In this document: piece by piece, positions 45,595 to 54,608 of the stretch
Layout of the letters: each line of letters begins with the position of its first letter
Numbering within the stretch: the stretch's first letter is position 1
Source: Streptomyces coeruleorubidus
Lineage (GTDB): Bacteria; Actinomycetota; Actinomycetes; Streptomycetales; Streptomycetaceae
Direction: 5' to 3'
Assembly: GCF_008705135.1 (NCBI RefSeq)
Contig: NZ_CP023694.1
Location: 62,001-126,000, forward strand
DNA length: 64,000 bases
Position numbers and translations under genes: made by a program
Notes under the pieces: generated by a model
What the model was told of the DNA's origin: nothing
What the model saw: the letters and a program-made list of their open reading frames with translations, nothing else
Databases searched by the model: none

Positions 45595-46998
45595 TCAAGC
45601 CGGGCGGACCGCGCCCTTGATCGTGGACTCGCCGGCGAAGAACACCGACTCCTCACGGATGAACGCTCCCGGCCCCGGAGCGTGAATCACCATGCCGTCG
45701 CCGCTCCAGATGCCGACATGGCCGAGGTCGTCGTGGAAGAAGACCAAGTCTCCGACCTGGACGTCAACGAGCGAGACCTGCACTCCCGCTCCCCACTGCG
45801 CCTGGGCGGTCCGGGGCAGCATGACGCCGGCAGCCTTCCACGCGGCCTGGGTGAGACCGGGGGCGTCGTACGATCCCGGCCCGACCGCGCCCCAAACGCA
45901 AGGACGACCGATCTGCGCTCGGGCGAAGGCGACCACCCGCTCGCCCTGCGTGCTGTAGCCGGCCTCCGGCGACAGCCAGGATCCACCGTAGGCACCGGGC
46001 GTGAAGGAGGTGGAGGGAGACTCGCTTGCCGTAACCGGTTCCGTCGGGGCGGCAACCCCTGTCGGTGCAGCGGGGGCGGCTGCGGCGACCGGCTCCACGG
46101 GCACTTCCGCAACAGGGGCCGCCAGGGCAGATGCAGGGATGCTCGGCAGACCGGCGCCGTAGGTCGCGGTGGTCACGTCGGCCGGTGGACCGGAGGTGTA
46201 GTGAGCGGTGGGATCGGCTGACAGAGCCGTGGCATACGGTGCGATCGCACCGGTCGCCGGACCGGCACCGTACATCTCCACCCCGCCTGTTGGGAGATCC
46301 GCATGGTGAGTATCCGCGGTGGGGTGCGAGACGGTGGGCAGCGCCGCGGCGGACTCCGGGCCGGGCAGGGGGCTGGACTCCAGGGCGGGCGCTGATGCCG
46401 GCTCGTACAGCGGCCGCGCCGCCACGTCGCCGAGGACCGGTTGTGCACCGGAACGCCAGGCGCCGTCATCCCACCGGGACTCGCCTGCCGCAGCCGGTGC
46501 GACACGCTGGCCGGAGAGCTCCGGGAGGAATCCAGCGGTCGGTGCCTGAGCTGATCCGCCGGTCAGCTCCCGCGCAACACCGGTGGGTGCTGGGGGCGCT
46601 TCGAGAGCGCGGGGTTCCGCGGGAGGTTCCGCCGGGCGCACGGGGCGTGCTGCCTGGGGCGCGCGGTCGGGACGGACCGGCACCCTCCTGTCCGGCTGCG
46701 ACGCCGACATGGTCGGACCCAGCTTGGCACGGGCGGCGTCGAACCACTGCCGGGCAAGGGTGCCGACCGTGGGCTCCGCGTCCCGCTGGGACCGGCTGCC
46801 GGCGGACGCGCCCCGCTGGCGCGGGATCGCAGCGGCGCGGGTCGCGTTGAAGGTACCCGTGTCGCTCTCGGCCCGGTCGTAGAGGCTGTCGATCCACCGC
46901 CGGACCTCGTCAGGGCTCGGCCCCTCGCTCTCATTCACCAACGCGGGAACCACCAGACCGCGAGAGACGGGCCTCGACAGTGAAGGCCTCCGGGACAA
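45595..46998 (-). CDS. C40 (NlpC/P60) protein lacking the catalytic Cys
   Basis: A 467-residue protein: an N-terminal helical region (SPDEVRRWIDSLYDRAESDT, then GTFNATRAA), a long Pro/Ala-rich linker, and a C-terminal NlpC/P60 domain from about 355 (GERVVAFARAQIGRPCVWGA). The position normally held by the nucleophile Cys (YDCSSLTQ in active relatives) is Ala379 in GSYDAPGLTQ. The His (LGHVGIWSGD) is kept. It is therefore probably an inactive binding or scaffold protein. The frame is open from 46998, but ATG 47059 with GGAAGGAGCG starts a protein-like N-terminus (MESERISRPEVTDFAGMANS) in another frame, implying an indel near 46960. No signal peptide is visible. Confidence 0.7.
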   Translation of the reverse strand: MSRRPSLSRPVSRGLVVPALVNESEGPSPDEVRRWIDSLYDRAESDTGTFNATRAAAIPRQRGASAGSRSQRDAEPTVGTLARQWFDAARAKLGPTMSASQPDRRVPVRPDRAPQAARPVRPAEPPAEPRALEAPPAPTGVARELTGGSAQAPTAGFLPELSGQRVAPAAAGESRWDDGAWRSGAQPVLGDVAARPLYEPASAPALESSPLPGPESAAALPTVSHPTADTHHADLPTGGVEMYGAGPATGAIAPYATALSADPTAHYTSGPPADVTTATYGAGLPSIPASALAAPVAEVPVEPVAAAAPAAPTGVAAPTEPVTASESPSTSFTPGAYGGSWLSPEAGYSTQGERVVAFARAQIGRPCVWGAVGPGSYDAPGLTQAAWKAAGVMLPRTAQAQWGAGVQVSLVDVQVGDLVFFHDDLGHVGIWSGDGMVIHAPGPGAFIREESVFFAGESTIKGAVRPA

Positions 46999-47059
46999 GG
47001 GAGTTGGCCATGCCCGCGAAGTCGGTCACTTCAGGGCGCGAGATTCGTTCCGACTCCAT

Positions 47060-47796
47060 GGAAATGGGCGCTCCTTCCGTCCGAGAGTGCACGAATCCAC
47101 CTGCCTGTCGGCGGAAGTTGTGCACGTAGTGGTCAACTTAGCCAACTTGTGAGCCTCTCGTGAAGATCGAAGCCCGAAAAGTACCGATATGCTTCTGTGA
47201 TCTTCCCCCCCTTCAATCACAGCCCCCACGCAATCCATCTCACAGGTACAGACCTCGGACCAGATGGGGACATCATGGGCGACCGAGCGAGCGCCAAGAG
47301 CGGCGGGCGCTTGCCGAGACGACCAACAGGCAGAACTGCCCCGAGCGTCCAGGTCAGGGGGGCTGAGCACGCCGTTTGCGGCTGGTGACACGGTTCTTGC
47401 GGGAACTCCGACAACCGCCACCGGGGAGGATCCGCACGGACCGCCAAGACCCCTGCCGCCCATAGGCGCCCCAACTGCCTTGCTGTTTTCGCTCGTCACC
47501 GCGCCCCACCGGCACACAGAAGGGGGAGCCGACGTGGCCGTTTCGAGACCTACGGCGCCCGCTCAGTCAGTGACGGCGGCCGCGGCGCCTGCGACTCCCG
47601 CGGAGACCGCCGCGAGGGTGCGAGTCACCGCCGTGTTCACCGCTTCGGCGCCCCAACTCGCCTGCTCCAGCCGCTTCGCGCGCTGGTGGACCGCACCCGA
47701 CCAGGGGATGTGGTGCAGACTCGGCAGGGTGCCGCTCGCGGAGAGCAGACCGATCAGCGCCGCCGTGCGGGCATCGGGCTCCGCACCGTCCACCAT
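47060..47796. other. Long region without a clear gene
   Basis: About 740 bases. No frame has both a credible start and recognised sequence. The minus strand around 47830-47565 reads GLLSASGTLPSLHHIPWSG, then AKRLEQASWGAEAVNTAVTR, which looks like real protein but is not identified; it may be the tail of a lost gene. The AT-rich stretch 47110-47220 probably holds the promoter of the C40 gene. Confidence 0.35.
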
Positions 47797-48034
47797 CCAG
47801 ACGCTGGGCGTCGCTCTGGCCGCCGCCGTCGCCTTCGACGCCTTCGTGGTCCGGATGGCGATCGCACCCGCGGTCCTGGCACTGCTCGGCCACCGGGCAT
47901 GGTGGCTGCCTCGTATCCTGAACCGTGTGCTGCCGAATATCGACATCAAGGGTGAGGCACTGAGCAGGCGAGTGCCGACCTCCGCGACCGGACCGGACGC
48001 AGCGGTGCGGCGGCTCCCCGTCGGCCGGGATTGA
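47797..48034 (+). pseudogene. MMPL transporter, C-terminal remnant
   Basis: The frame reads TLGVALAAAVAFDAFVVRMA, then IAPAVLALLGHRAWWLPR and LPNIDIKGEAL to TGA at 48032. This is the last membrane helix and the conserved tail of MMPL-family (RND-like) lipid exporters. The preceding ~700 residues are missing, and the sequence before 47797 is unrelated. It ends 7 bases before the histidine kinase gene. Confidence 0.75.
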
Positions 48035-48041
48035 GTCGGCC

Positions 48042-49370
48042 ATGACGAAGACGGGGGGCGGTGGGCCGCGATCACGCGACGCGTGGTGGCGGGAGGCGGC
48101 GATCACCGCGACGGCGTTCGCGTTCTGTCTGCTCGGCGGGGTGATGCAGGTCGACGACACCCTGTCAGCGCCGCGTGCCACCGCCTACGTCATCGCCGTG
48201 GTGTCCTGTGCCGTGCTGCCGGTACGGCACCGGGCACCCCTCGCCGCCCTGGCTGCCACGACCGCGGTCGGCGTGCTGGTGCCGCCCTTGGGCCTCCTGC
48301 TCACCCCGCTCATCGTGGCCCCCGCCGTGATCACCGCTTACTCCTACTCGCTCGCCGCGCGCACCGAACGGCGCGCGGCGGGCGCGGTGTTGCTCACTTC
48401 CGCGGTGCTGGTCGCCTCCATCCCGTTGTCCGGGGACCTGTCGTGGAAGGACGCGAGCAGGATGGGAGTGGTGGCGGTGTTCCCGCTCGTGGCCGGCGTA
48501 CTCGGTCACTCGGTGCGCAACCGACGGGCCTACCTGGCGGCCGTGGAGGAGCGGGCCCGGCGGGCCGAGGAGAGCCGGGACAGCGAGGCGCGCCGGAGAG
48601 TGGCCGAGGAACGGCTGCGCATCGCCCGGGAACTGCACGATCTGGTGGCCCATCAGATCACCCTGGCCAACGCACAGGCCACGGTCGCCGCCCACCTCTT
48701 CGACGCGCGCCCGGAGCAGACCCGCAAGAGCCTCGAGGAACTCGTCGGGACCACCGCCGACGCGCTCGACGACCTGCGGGCCACGGTCGGTCTGCTGCGT
48801 CAGGCCGGGGACGCGCCCGCGTCCGCCGAACCGGCGCCCGGGCTGTCCCGGCTTCCCGCGCTCCTCGATTCCTTCCGCCGCGCGGGCCTGGTGGTGTCGG
48901 TGCACCAGGAGGGCACGGCCAGGCCGCTGCCGCCGGGGGTGGACCTCACCGCCTACCGCATCGTCCAGGAGGCCCTGACCAACGTGACCAAGCATGCCGG
49001 CACCGGCAGCGCCCGGGTGCACCTCGCCTGGAACCGCGATCGCGTGACCATCACCATCGCCGACGACGGAGAGAGCGCTCGTACGGCACCGCCCGTGTCC
49101 ACGGAACCGAGTGCGTCCACGGCGGCGGACCGTCCCCCCGGTTACGGTCTGATCGGAATGCGTGAACGTGCCACCGCGGTCGGTGGACACCTCTCCGCGG
49201 GCAAGCGCCCGGAGGGCGGCTTCCTCGTCTCCACCCAGCTGCCCCTCCCGCCCGCCAAGGACACGGCACGGAGCACTGACGGAGCGACGACCACCGATGA
49301 GGGACGGATGGCCGACGGAGTGCCAGGCGACGGACGGACGGGCGACGGAGAGCCCGGGGGGACAGCGTGA
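48042..49370 (+). CDS. Sensor histidine kinase, NarL-type
   Basis: A 442-residue kinase with a membrane region of about five helices in residues 20-158. HisKA_3 has phospho-acceptor H199 (RIARELHDLVAHQI), and the HATPase domain has LTAYRIVQEALTNVTKHA and GYGLIGMRERATAVGGH. A charged linker-like tail of about 45 residues follows. No separate extracellular sensor domain is present, so it probably senses membrane state or a lipophilic signal. It overlaps the response regulator start by 4 bases. The MMPL remnant in front suggests the system once controlled an exporter. Confidence 0.85.
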   Translation: MTKTGGGGPRSRDAWWREAAITATAFAFCLLGGVMQVDDTLSAPRATAYVIAVVSCAVLPVRHRAPLAALAATTAVGVLVPPLGLLLTPLIVAPAVITAYSYSLAARTERRAAGAVLLTSAVLVASIPLSGDLSWKDASRMGVVAVFPLVAGVLGHSVRNRRAYLAAVEERARRAEESRDSEARRRVAEERLRIARELHDLVAHQITLANAQATVAAHLFDARPEQTRKSLEELVGTTADALDDLRATVGLLRQAGDAPASAEPAPGLSRLPALLDSFRRAGLVVSVHQEGTARPLPPGVDLTAYRIVQEALTNVTKHAGTGSARVHLAWNRDRVTITIADDGESARTAPPVSTEPSASTAADRPPGYGLIGMRERATAVGGHLSAGKRPEGGFLVSTQLPLPPAKDTARSTDGATTTDEGRMADGVPGDGRTGDGEPGGTA

Positions 49371-50059
49371 CGCTCAGGGTGCTCCTCGCCGACGATCAGG
49401 CCCTGCTGCGCGGTGCCTTCCGCATGCTTCTCGACAGCGCCGACGACATCACCGTGGTCGGCGAGGCCGGCGACGGCAGGGAGGCGGTGAGACTCACCCG
49501 GGAGCTGCGCCCGGACGTGGTGGTCATGGACATCCGTATGCCCGAGGTGGACGGTCTCACCGCCACGTCGGAGATCTGCGCGGACCCGGAGCTGCGCGCC
49601 AGCCGCATCCTGATCCTCACCACGTACGAGACCGACGAGTACGTCGCTCAGGCGCTGCGCGCGGGGGCCGGCGGCTTCATCGGCAAGGGCATCGGGGCCG
49701 AGGACCTGGCGGACGCCGTCCGTACGATCGCCGACGGCGACACGCTGCTGTCCCCCGCCGCGACCCGCTCCTTGGTCGCCCGTTTCCTGGCCACACCGGA
49801 CGACGCCCCGCCGCACCACGCCGAACAACTCGCCATGCTCACCCCGCGCGAACGCGAGATGGTGGCCCTGGTAGCGACCGGCCTGTCCAACCAGGAGATC
49901 GCCGAGCGGATGTTCCTCAGCCCCTTCACCGTCCGCGCCCACGTACAGCGCGCCATGACGAAACTGGAGGCCCGCGACCGGGCTCAGCTCGTCGTCATCG
50001 CCTACCGGACGGGCCTGGCCCACGCAGCCCCCGACGGCGGCACGGACCGCCTGTCGTAG
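49367..50059 (+). CDS. LuxR/NarL-family response regulator
   Basis: A 230-residue regulator. The receiver domain has the acidic pair (LLADDQ) and phospho-acceptor D55 (VVMDIRMPEVDG), with a conserved Thr in ILTTYETDEY. The C-terminal LuxR HTH reads LTPREREMVALVATGLSNQE, then IAERMFLSPFTVRAHVQRAM. The start is GTG 49367, overlapping the kinase stop, so the pair is translationally coupled. The end overlaps the convergent monooxygenase gene by 65 bases. Confidence 0.85.
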   Translation: MTLRVLLADDQALLRGAFRMLLDSADDITVVGEAGDGREAVRLTRELRPDVVVMDIRMPEVDGLTATSEICADPELRASRILILTTYETDEYVAQALRAGAGGFIGKGIGAEDLADAVRTIADGDTLLSPAATRSLVARFLATPDDAPPHHAEQLAMLTPREREMVALVATGLSNQEIAERMFLSPFTVRAHVQRAMTKLEARDRAQLVVIAYRTGLAHAAPDGGTDRLS

Positions 50060-51305
50060 CCCGGTACCGGGAGCCCCTTCGGTGCCCTGCGAATTCGGGC
50101 AGCGCAAGGGCTGAGTGGGCCGGTCGTGCTGTCGTTGAGGGCATGGTGACGAGATCACGCAGCATGGTGTTGCGTTGCTCCAGGGCCCGCGCCGTGGTGG
50201 GAAAGAGCGTGGCCGCACCGTTGTCGACCAGTGCCTGATTCATGGCCACGAACTCGCGAACGTCACGATCGTAGGCGGCGAAGGCCGCAGTGTGGTCCCG
50301 GTTCGCGGCCAGGGCGTTGGCGAGCATGTAGGCACCGACCAGTGCGAGGCTTGAGCCTTGTCCGGTGAGGAACGAGGGTGCGTACGCGGCGTCACCGACG
50401 AGCGCGACGCGGCCGCTGGACCAGTGGGGCATGCGGATCTGACCGGCCGTGTCGAAGAACAGGTCATCCGCGTCGCGCATGGCGTTGACCATGCCAGGGA
50501 CCTCCCATCCCGCTCCTGCGAAGGTCGTGGCGACCAGGTCCCGCTGGGCGTCAGGGTTCCGCAGGGCGTCGAACGGCGGTTGTGGTTGGTGGAAGTTCAG
50601 GAAGGCGTGCACCTCGTCGTTGTCGTTGTCCCCGACGGCGTAGAGGGCCGCGGCTTTCCCCGGGGTGTTCCACATCATGACCTCGCGGGTGAGCCCGAAG
50701 GTGTTCGGCATGGTGAATATGGCGAAGCAGTAGCCGAGATAGCGGTGGAACCGGGCTTCGGGGCCGAACAGGGACTCCCGGGTATGTGAGTGCATACCGT
50801 CGGCGCCGACTACCAGGTCGAACGTGCGCCGTTGCCCACTGCGGAAAGTGACGTCGACCCCTTGTCCGGACTGGTCGAGGGTGTCGATGGAGTCGCCGAA
50901 CAGGAATTCCACGTCGTCGCGGACCATCGCGTAGAGGATCGCGGCCAGATCCCCCCGACGCACCTCGAGGTCATGTCCCTCGGCACCGCCTGCAACGGCA
51001 CTCGGGGTGAGCGAGGCGACTTCACTGCCATCGGCGTTGAGGAAAGTGCAGCGACGCAAGCCGACATGCGCGTCCTGTAATTGCGGCAGTATCCCCATCC
51101 GCCGGACCACCTCTGTCGCGGTCCCGCGGACGTCGATCGGGTAGCCGCCGTCGCGCAGTGCGCCTGCCTTCTCGACCACTGTGACCGCGAATCCGGACCG
51201 GTGCAGCCAGTACGCCAGCGCGGGCCCGGAGATACTGGCCCCGGAGATCAGAACTCTGCGCTTCGCGGTTGCAGTCACGTCCATCGGCAGACCGGTCGGT
51301 GTCAT
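49995..51305 (-). CDS. FAD-dependent monooxygenase
   Basis: A 436-residue flavoprotein of the PHBH/TetX-like group. The dinucleotide-binding motif is RVLISGASISGPALAYWLHR, the DG motif LVVGADGMHSHTRESLFG, and the FAD ribityl motif RVALVGDAAYAPSFLTGQGS. It hydroxylates an aromatic or polyketide-like substrate, or inactivates a drug, using NADPH and O2. The start ATG 51305 overlaps the stop of the MFS gene (ATGA), so exporter and enzyme are coupled. The normal C-terminus near DFAP is replaced by a read-on tail of about 25 residues antisense to the response regulator. TTA at 51078-51080 (residue 76). Confidence 0.85.
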   Translation of the reverse strand: MTPTGLPMDVTATAKRRVLISGASISGPALAYWLHRSGFAVTVVEKAGALRDGGYPIDVRGTATEVVRRMGILPQLQDAHVGLRRCTFLNADGSEVASLTPSAVAGGAEGHDLEVRRGDLAAILYAMVRDDVEFLFGDSIDTLDQSGQGVDVTFRSGQRRTFDLVVGADGMHSHTRESLFGPEARFHRYLGYCFAIFTMPNTFGLTREVMMWNTPGKAAALYAVGDNDNDEVHAFLNFHQPQPPFDALRNPDAQRDLVATTFAGAGWEVPGMVNAMRDADDLFFDTAGQIRMPHWSSGRVALVGDAAYAPSFLTGQGSSLALVGAYMLANALAANRDHTAAFAAYDRDVREFVAMNQALVDNGAATLFPTTARALEQRNTMLRDLVTMPSTTARPAHSALALPEFAGHRRGSRYRATTGGPCRRRGLRGPGPSGRR

Positions 51306-52714
51306 GCCTGGGCTCCTTTTTTCGTGATGCGGACAACGAGCAGTGACAACGCGGCGACGAGGCCGGCGACGGCTAAGCCTGTGACGAAGGCCGATTCCGT
51401 CGGCTGACCCGTCGTCAGGTCGGCCCCGGCGTCGAGAATCGCGCCGGCGACCTGGGCGCCCAGGGCGACGCCGATCACGCGAGTGACCACGAGCAGGCTG
51501 GTGGCGATGCCGATGTCCTTGGTCTCGATGGCGGTGGCGGTGCCGGCAAGCAACGCCGTGGTACCGACGCCCGCGGCGAACGCGGTCAGCACCTTCGCGA
51601 GGACGAGCTGCCACTCCTCGGTGTGCAGCGACGCCAGGGCGATCATCGTGGACGCCGTGACGACGGTGCCCACGATGACCACGGCACGCGGACCGAAACG
51701 CCGCGCCGCGATCCCGCCCACCGAGTCGCTCACCGCACCGGCGATGGCGCCGGGAAGCAGGAACAGTCCGATGTCGGTGGTGCCGGCTCCAAATCCGTAC
51801 CCGTCGGCCGATACCCCGAACAGTTGCGGGAGCAGAAAGGCCACCATCCCGAAACTGGTGGTGATGACGAAAGTGAGCACGCACGCATTCCACATAGCGG
51901 GCTTCGCCAGCATGCGCAGAACGACCAACGGCGAGGCTGTCCGGCGCTCGACGACGACCCATCCGGTCGCGAGGGTGGCCACGACCACCGCGATGGCACC
52001 GACAGCGAGTGGCGGCACGCCGCCGTCCCTCGTCACCGTCACGAGCCCGAGCATGAACGCGAGCAACGTGCCACTCAGCAGAACCGTGCCGGGCCAGTCG
52101 ATCCTGTCGTCCGATGGGATCGGCGGATCATGCGGCATCAGCCGAGCCACGGCCAACGTCGACGCCATGATCGCGATCGTCGGCAGCGCGAACATCCACT
52201 GCCAGGACAGTTCTTCCGCGATCGGACCGGCACACAGCATTCCCACCGTGCTGCCGCCCGTGAACAGCGCGACGACCAGCCCGATCGCCGCCTGTGACGC
52301 TCCTGTCGGGAGGTGCTTGCGCACCAGGATGAAGGAGAGGGGCAGCGCGCCCACCATGACGCCCTGCAATATCTGACCGAGCAACAGCACCGGCAGGTTC
52401 GGCGCCAGGCCGGCCATCAGACCACCGGCCGAGACCACGGCCATCAGCCGGACCAGCACCCGCTTTCCGCCGTAGCGGTCGCCCAGTTTGCCCGCGACGG
52501 GCGTGATGACCGCGCCGGTGATGAGTAATGCGTTGCCGATCAAAGCCCCTTCGGCAGGACTGACCCCCAACTCACGTTGCAGCAGCGGGAGAGCGGGCTC
52601 CACCACTGACTGCAAAGTGCCGAGGGCGAGCGCCAAGATACCGAGGGCACCGATCGACAGCCACCCGTTGCGGACCGGGGAGACCACGGCTTCGGATATG
52701 GACGTCCTGTTCAC
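51302..52714 (-). CDS. MFS exporter, DHA2 family
   Basis: A membrane protein of about 470 residues with around 14 helices (LSIGALGILALALGTLQSVV, LLGQILQGVMVGALPLSFIL, VGMLCAGPIAEELSWQWMFA), typical of DHA2 multidrug exporters. It probably expels the substrate or product of the coupled monooxygenase. GTG at 52714 (VNRTSISEAVVSPVRNG) is a tentative start; the frame is open further upstream but reads as basic and unlikely sequence. A TTA codon at 52526-52528 adds a second bldA signal in this operon. Confidence 0.8.
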   Translation of the reverse strand: MNRTSISEAVVSPVRNGWLSIGALGILALALGTLQSVVEPALPLLQRELGVSPAEGALIGNALLITGAVITPVAGKLGDRYGGKRVLVRLMAVVSAGGLMAGLAPNLPVLLLGQILQGVMVGALPLSFILVRKHLPTGASQAAIGLVVALFTGGSTVGMLCAGPIAEELSWQWMFALPTIAIMASTLAVARLMPHDPPIPSDDRIDWPGTVLLSGTLLAFMLGLVTVTRDGGVPPLAVGAIAVVVATLATGWVVVERRTASPLVVLRMLAKPAMWNACVLTFVITTSFGMVAFLLPQLFGVSADGYGFGAGTTDIGLFLLPGAIAGAVSDSVGGIAARRFGPRAVVIVGTVVTASTMIALASLHTEEWQLVLAKVLTAFAAGVGTTALLAGTATAIETKDIGIATSLLVVTRVIGVALGAQVAGAILDAGADLTTGQPTESAFVTGLAVAGLVAALSLLVVRITKKGAQA

Positions 52715-53019
52715 GGGCGCTCGTCCAGCACCAGGGCACCCAGCCACAGACCACCCACGAGCCGGAGCCGCCGGACGGCCCACCGTCCGATCCGGTAGAG
52801 AAAAGTCGCCACCTGCTGATCACTCCAGACACCACTAGAGAAGGGGAATGCGCGAGATCTCGCGCATTCCCACACTCCCCTTTGGTGTCCTGGCGGGCAT
52901 CGTCCCCCGCAGCCGTCTTGGCCTGGTGCACCCGGACCAGCCACTCACCCGTCCTGGTGCCTACGCACTACAAGCCGACTTGGGCCTTGCAGGACTGCGT
53001 CTGAACTCCGAGGAGTTTC
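52715..53019. other. Intergenic region with MFS promoter
   Basis: No gene is supported. GAGATCTCGCGCATTCCC near 52854 contains overlapping palindromes: ATGCGCGAGATCTCGCGCAT (52849-52868) is a perfect 20-base palindrome upstream of the exporter start. It could be the operator of the exporter/monooxygenase operon. Confidence 0.5.
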
Positions 53020-53700
53020 TCAGCGCAGCCGGCGCACGCGCAGCACCAGGTCGTCGCTATGGTGCGCGCCGGCGCCACCGTCGAGTGCCACACGTGGCCG
53101 TTGCTCGTCCACCTCCACCTCCCAGTCGTCGTCGAGTGCGTCGACGACCATCGAGGGCCAGACGTAGTCAGCCGGATCAAAGCCGCTGTCGTCCGCCTGC
53201 CGGGTGTCCACCCCCGCGTGGTGTACGACCAGCAGCACACCGCCGGGCGCGACGGCCGCGAGCAGTGCTCGCTCGGCCGCGGCGTCGGCGGTGCGCAGCA
53301 AGGCCGGGTACTGCGCGGAAACCAGGTCGAAGGAGGCCGGCGGGAGCACCGCCTCGGTGAGTGCGGCGTGTACCCAGTGAACGGCGACGCCGGCGTCCCG
53401 CGCGTGCCCGGCCGCCCGCAACAGCGCCACGCCAGAGACCTCGAGCGCGGTCACGTCCCAGCCGCGGCGCGCGAGCCAGACGGCGTCCGCGCCCTCGCCG
53501 CAGCCGACGTCGAGTACCCGCCCGGGTGTGAGCCCGGCGACCTCTGCCACGAGCGCGCCGTTGGGCCGGCCGCTCCACAACTGTTGTCGCTCGGCGTAGC
53601 GGTTGTCCCACTCCGCCCGCACCGCGGGGTCTCCCACATAGTCGTCGGCGGGTGAGGGGATTCCGGACGCGGGCGATGTTGCTGCGATGTTGTCGGTCAC
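53020..53700 (-). CDS. SAM-dependent methyltransferase
   Basis: A protein of about 226 residues with a class I methyltransferase fold. Motif I is RVLDVGCGEGADAVWLARRG, motif II is VTALEVSGVAL, and motif III is APGGVLLVVHHAG. It resembles the TehB/thiol-methyltransferase-like group that often begins WDNRYAERQQLWSGRPN. The C-terminal RPRVALDGGAGAHHSDDLVL, then RVRRL, is common to that group. GTG at 53700 is preferred; GTG 53736 is possible. The substrate is unknown. Single gene. Confidence 0.8.
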   Translation of the reverse strand: MTDNIAATSPASGIPSPADDYVGDPAVRAEWDNRYAERQQLWSGRPNGALVAEVAGLTPGRVLDVGCGEGADAVWLARRGWDVTALEVSGVALLRAAGHARDAGVAVHWVHAALTEAVLPPASFDLVSAQYPALLRTADAAAERALLAAVAPGGVLLVVHHAGVDTRQADDSGFDPADYVWPSMVVDALDDDWEVEVDEQRPRVALDGGAGAHHSDDLVLRVRRLR

Positions 53701-53859
53701 GGGCCCACCGTCGCCCACCGGATCCGGGTCTGCCACTCCTGTTGCCGGTCCGGCAAACTGGCGCCCGAAAGAACCTCGGAGTCATGCCTACGCCGCCGGC
53801 GAATTCTCAGGGCGAGGACCGGTCGCCGCAGTGGCCGATCCGCGCACCCGGGCGACTGC

Positions 53860-54252
53860 CTACTGCGGCTTGGTCGCGATCTGGATCAGGTTGCCGCAGG
53901 TGTCGTCGAAGACGGCGGTGGTGACGGGGCCCATCTCCAGGGGTTCCTGGGTGAAGCGGACTCCGAGGCCGTGCAGGCGCTGGTACTCCGCCTTCACGTC
54001 GTCGACGGCGAACTGGGCGAGTGGGATGCCCTCTTGGACGAGTGCGTCACGGAAGGTCTTGACGGCCGGGTGGCCCGCGGGCTCCAGAAGGAGTTCGGTG
54101 CCTTCGGGCTCCTCGGGCGAGACGACGGTCAGCCACCGGTCCTTCTCGCCCACCGGCACGTCGTGCTTCTTCACGAAGCCGAGGATCTCGGTGTAGAAGT
54201 GCTCGGCCTTGGCCTGGTCGTCGACGAAAACGCTGGTCAGATGGATCTTCAT
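53860..54252 (-). CDS. VOC family (glyoxalase-like) protein
   Basis: A 130-residue protein with one vicinal-oxygen-chelate domain made of two beta-alpha-beta3 units: HLTSVFVDDQAKAEHFYTEI then LGFVKKHDVPVG, and LAQFAVDDVKAEYQRLHGLG then VFDDTCGNLIQI. Such proteins act as dioxygenases, isomerases or drug-binding resistance proteins, usually as dimers. The start ATG 54252 overlaps the TGA of the ArsR gene (ATGA), so the regulator and this protein are coupled. Confidence 0.85.
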   Translation of the reverse strand: MKIHLTSVFVDDQAKAEHFYTEILGFVKKHDVPVGEKDRWLTVVSPEEPEGTELLLEPAGHPAVKTFRDALVQEGIPLAQFAVDDVKAEYQRLHGLGVRFTQEPLEMGPVTTAVFDDTCGNLIQIATKPQ

Positions 54253-54557
54253 GGAGTGCTCTTCTCTGGTCCGGACGTATCGGCCACCAGCCATCGCTCG
54301 GCGATCTGCCGCAGCGGGGCTGTGTTCAGCTCGTGGAACTTGTAGCGGCCCTCCCGCCGTGTCTCGACGAGCCCGGCAGCCTCCAGCACGGCGAGGTGTT
54401 GGGAGACCGCTTGGCGCGAGATGCCGAGCTGGTGCTTCATGCTCAGCCGGGAGCAGATCTCGAACAGCGTCTGTCCGGACTTCTCCGCTAGCTCATCGAG
54501 GATGGTGCGGCGGGTGGGGTCGGCCAAGGCTTTGAATAGGTCATCGGCCACGACCAC
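54249..54557 (-). CDS. ArsR family transcriptional regulator
   Basis: A 102-residue winged-helix regulator of the SdpR/YcjW-like type: LFKALADPTRRTILDELAEK, SRQAVSQHLAVLEAAGLVET and RREGRYKFHELNTAPLRQIA. No metal-binding Cys motif is seen, so it is not a metal sensor. The start is GTG at 54557 with no ribosome site. TTGATATGCAAGTGAACAG lies just upstream, so the transcript may be leaderless. It is the first gene of a two-gene operon with the VOC protein. Confidence 0.8.
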   Translation of the reverse strand: MVVADDLFKALADPTRRTILDELAEKSGQTLFEICSRLSMKHQLGISRQAVSQHLAVLEAAGLVETRREGRYKFHELNTAPLRQIAERWLVADTSGPEKSTP

Positions 54558-54608
54558 ACAATAGGCAACTGTTCACTTGCATATCAAGTCGACGAGCACC
54601 CCCACCCG

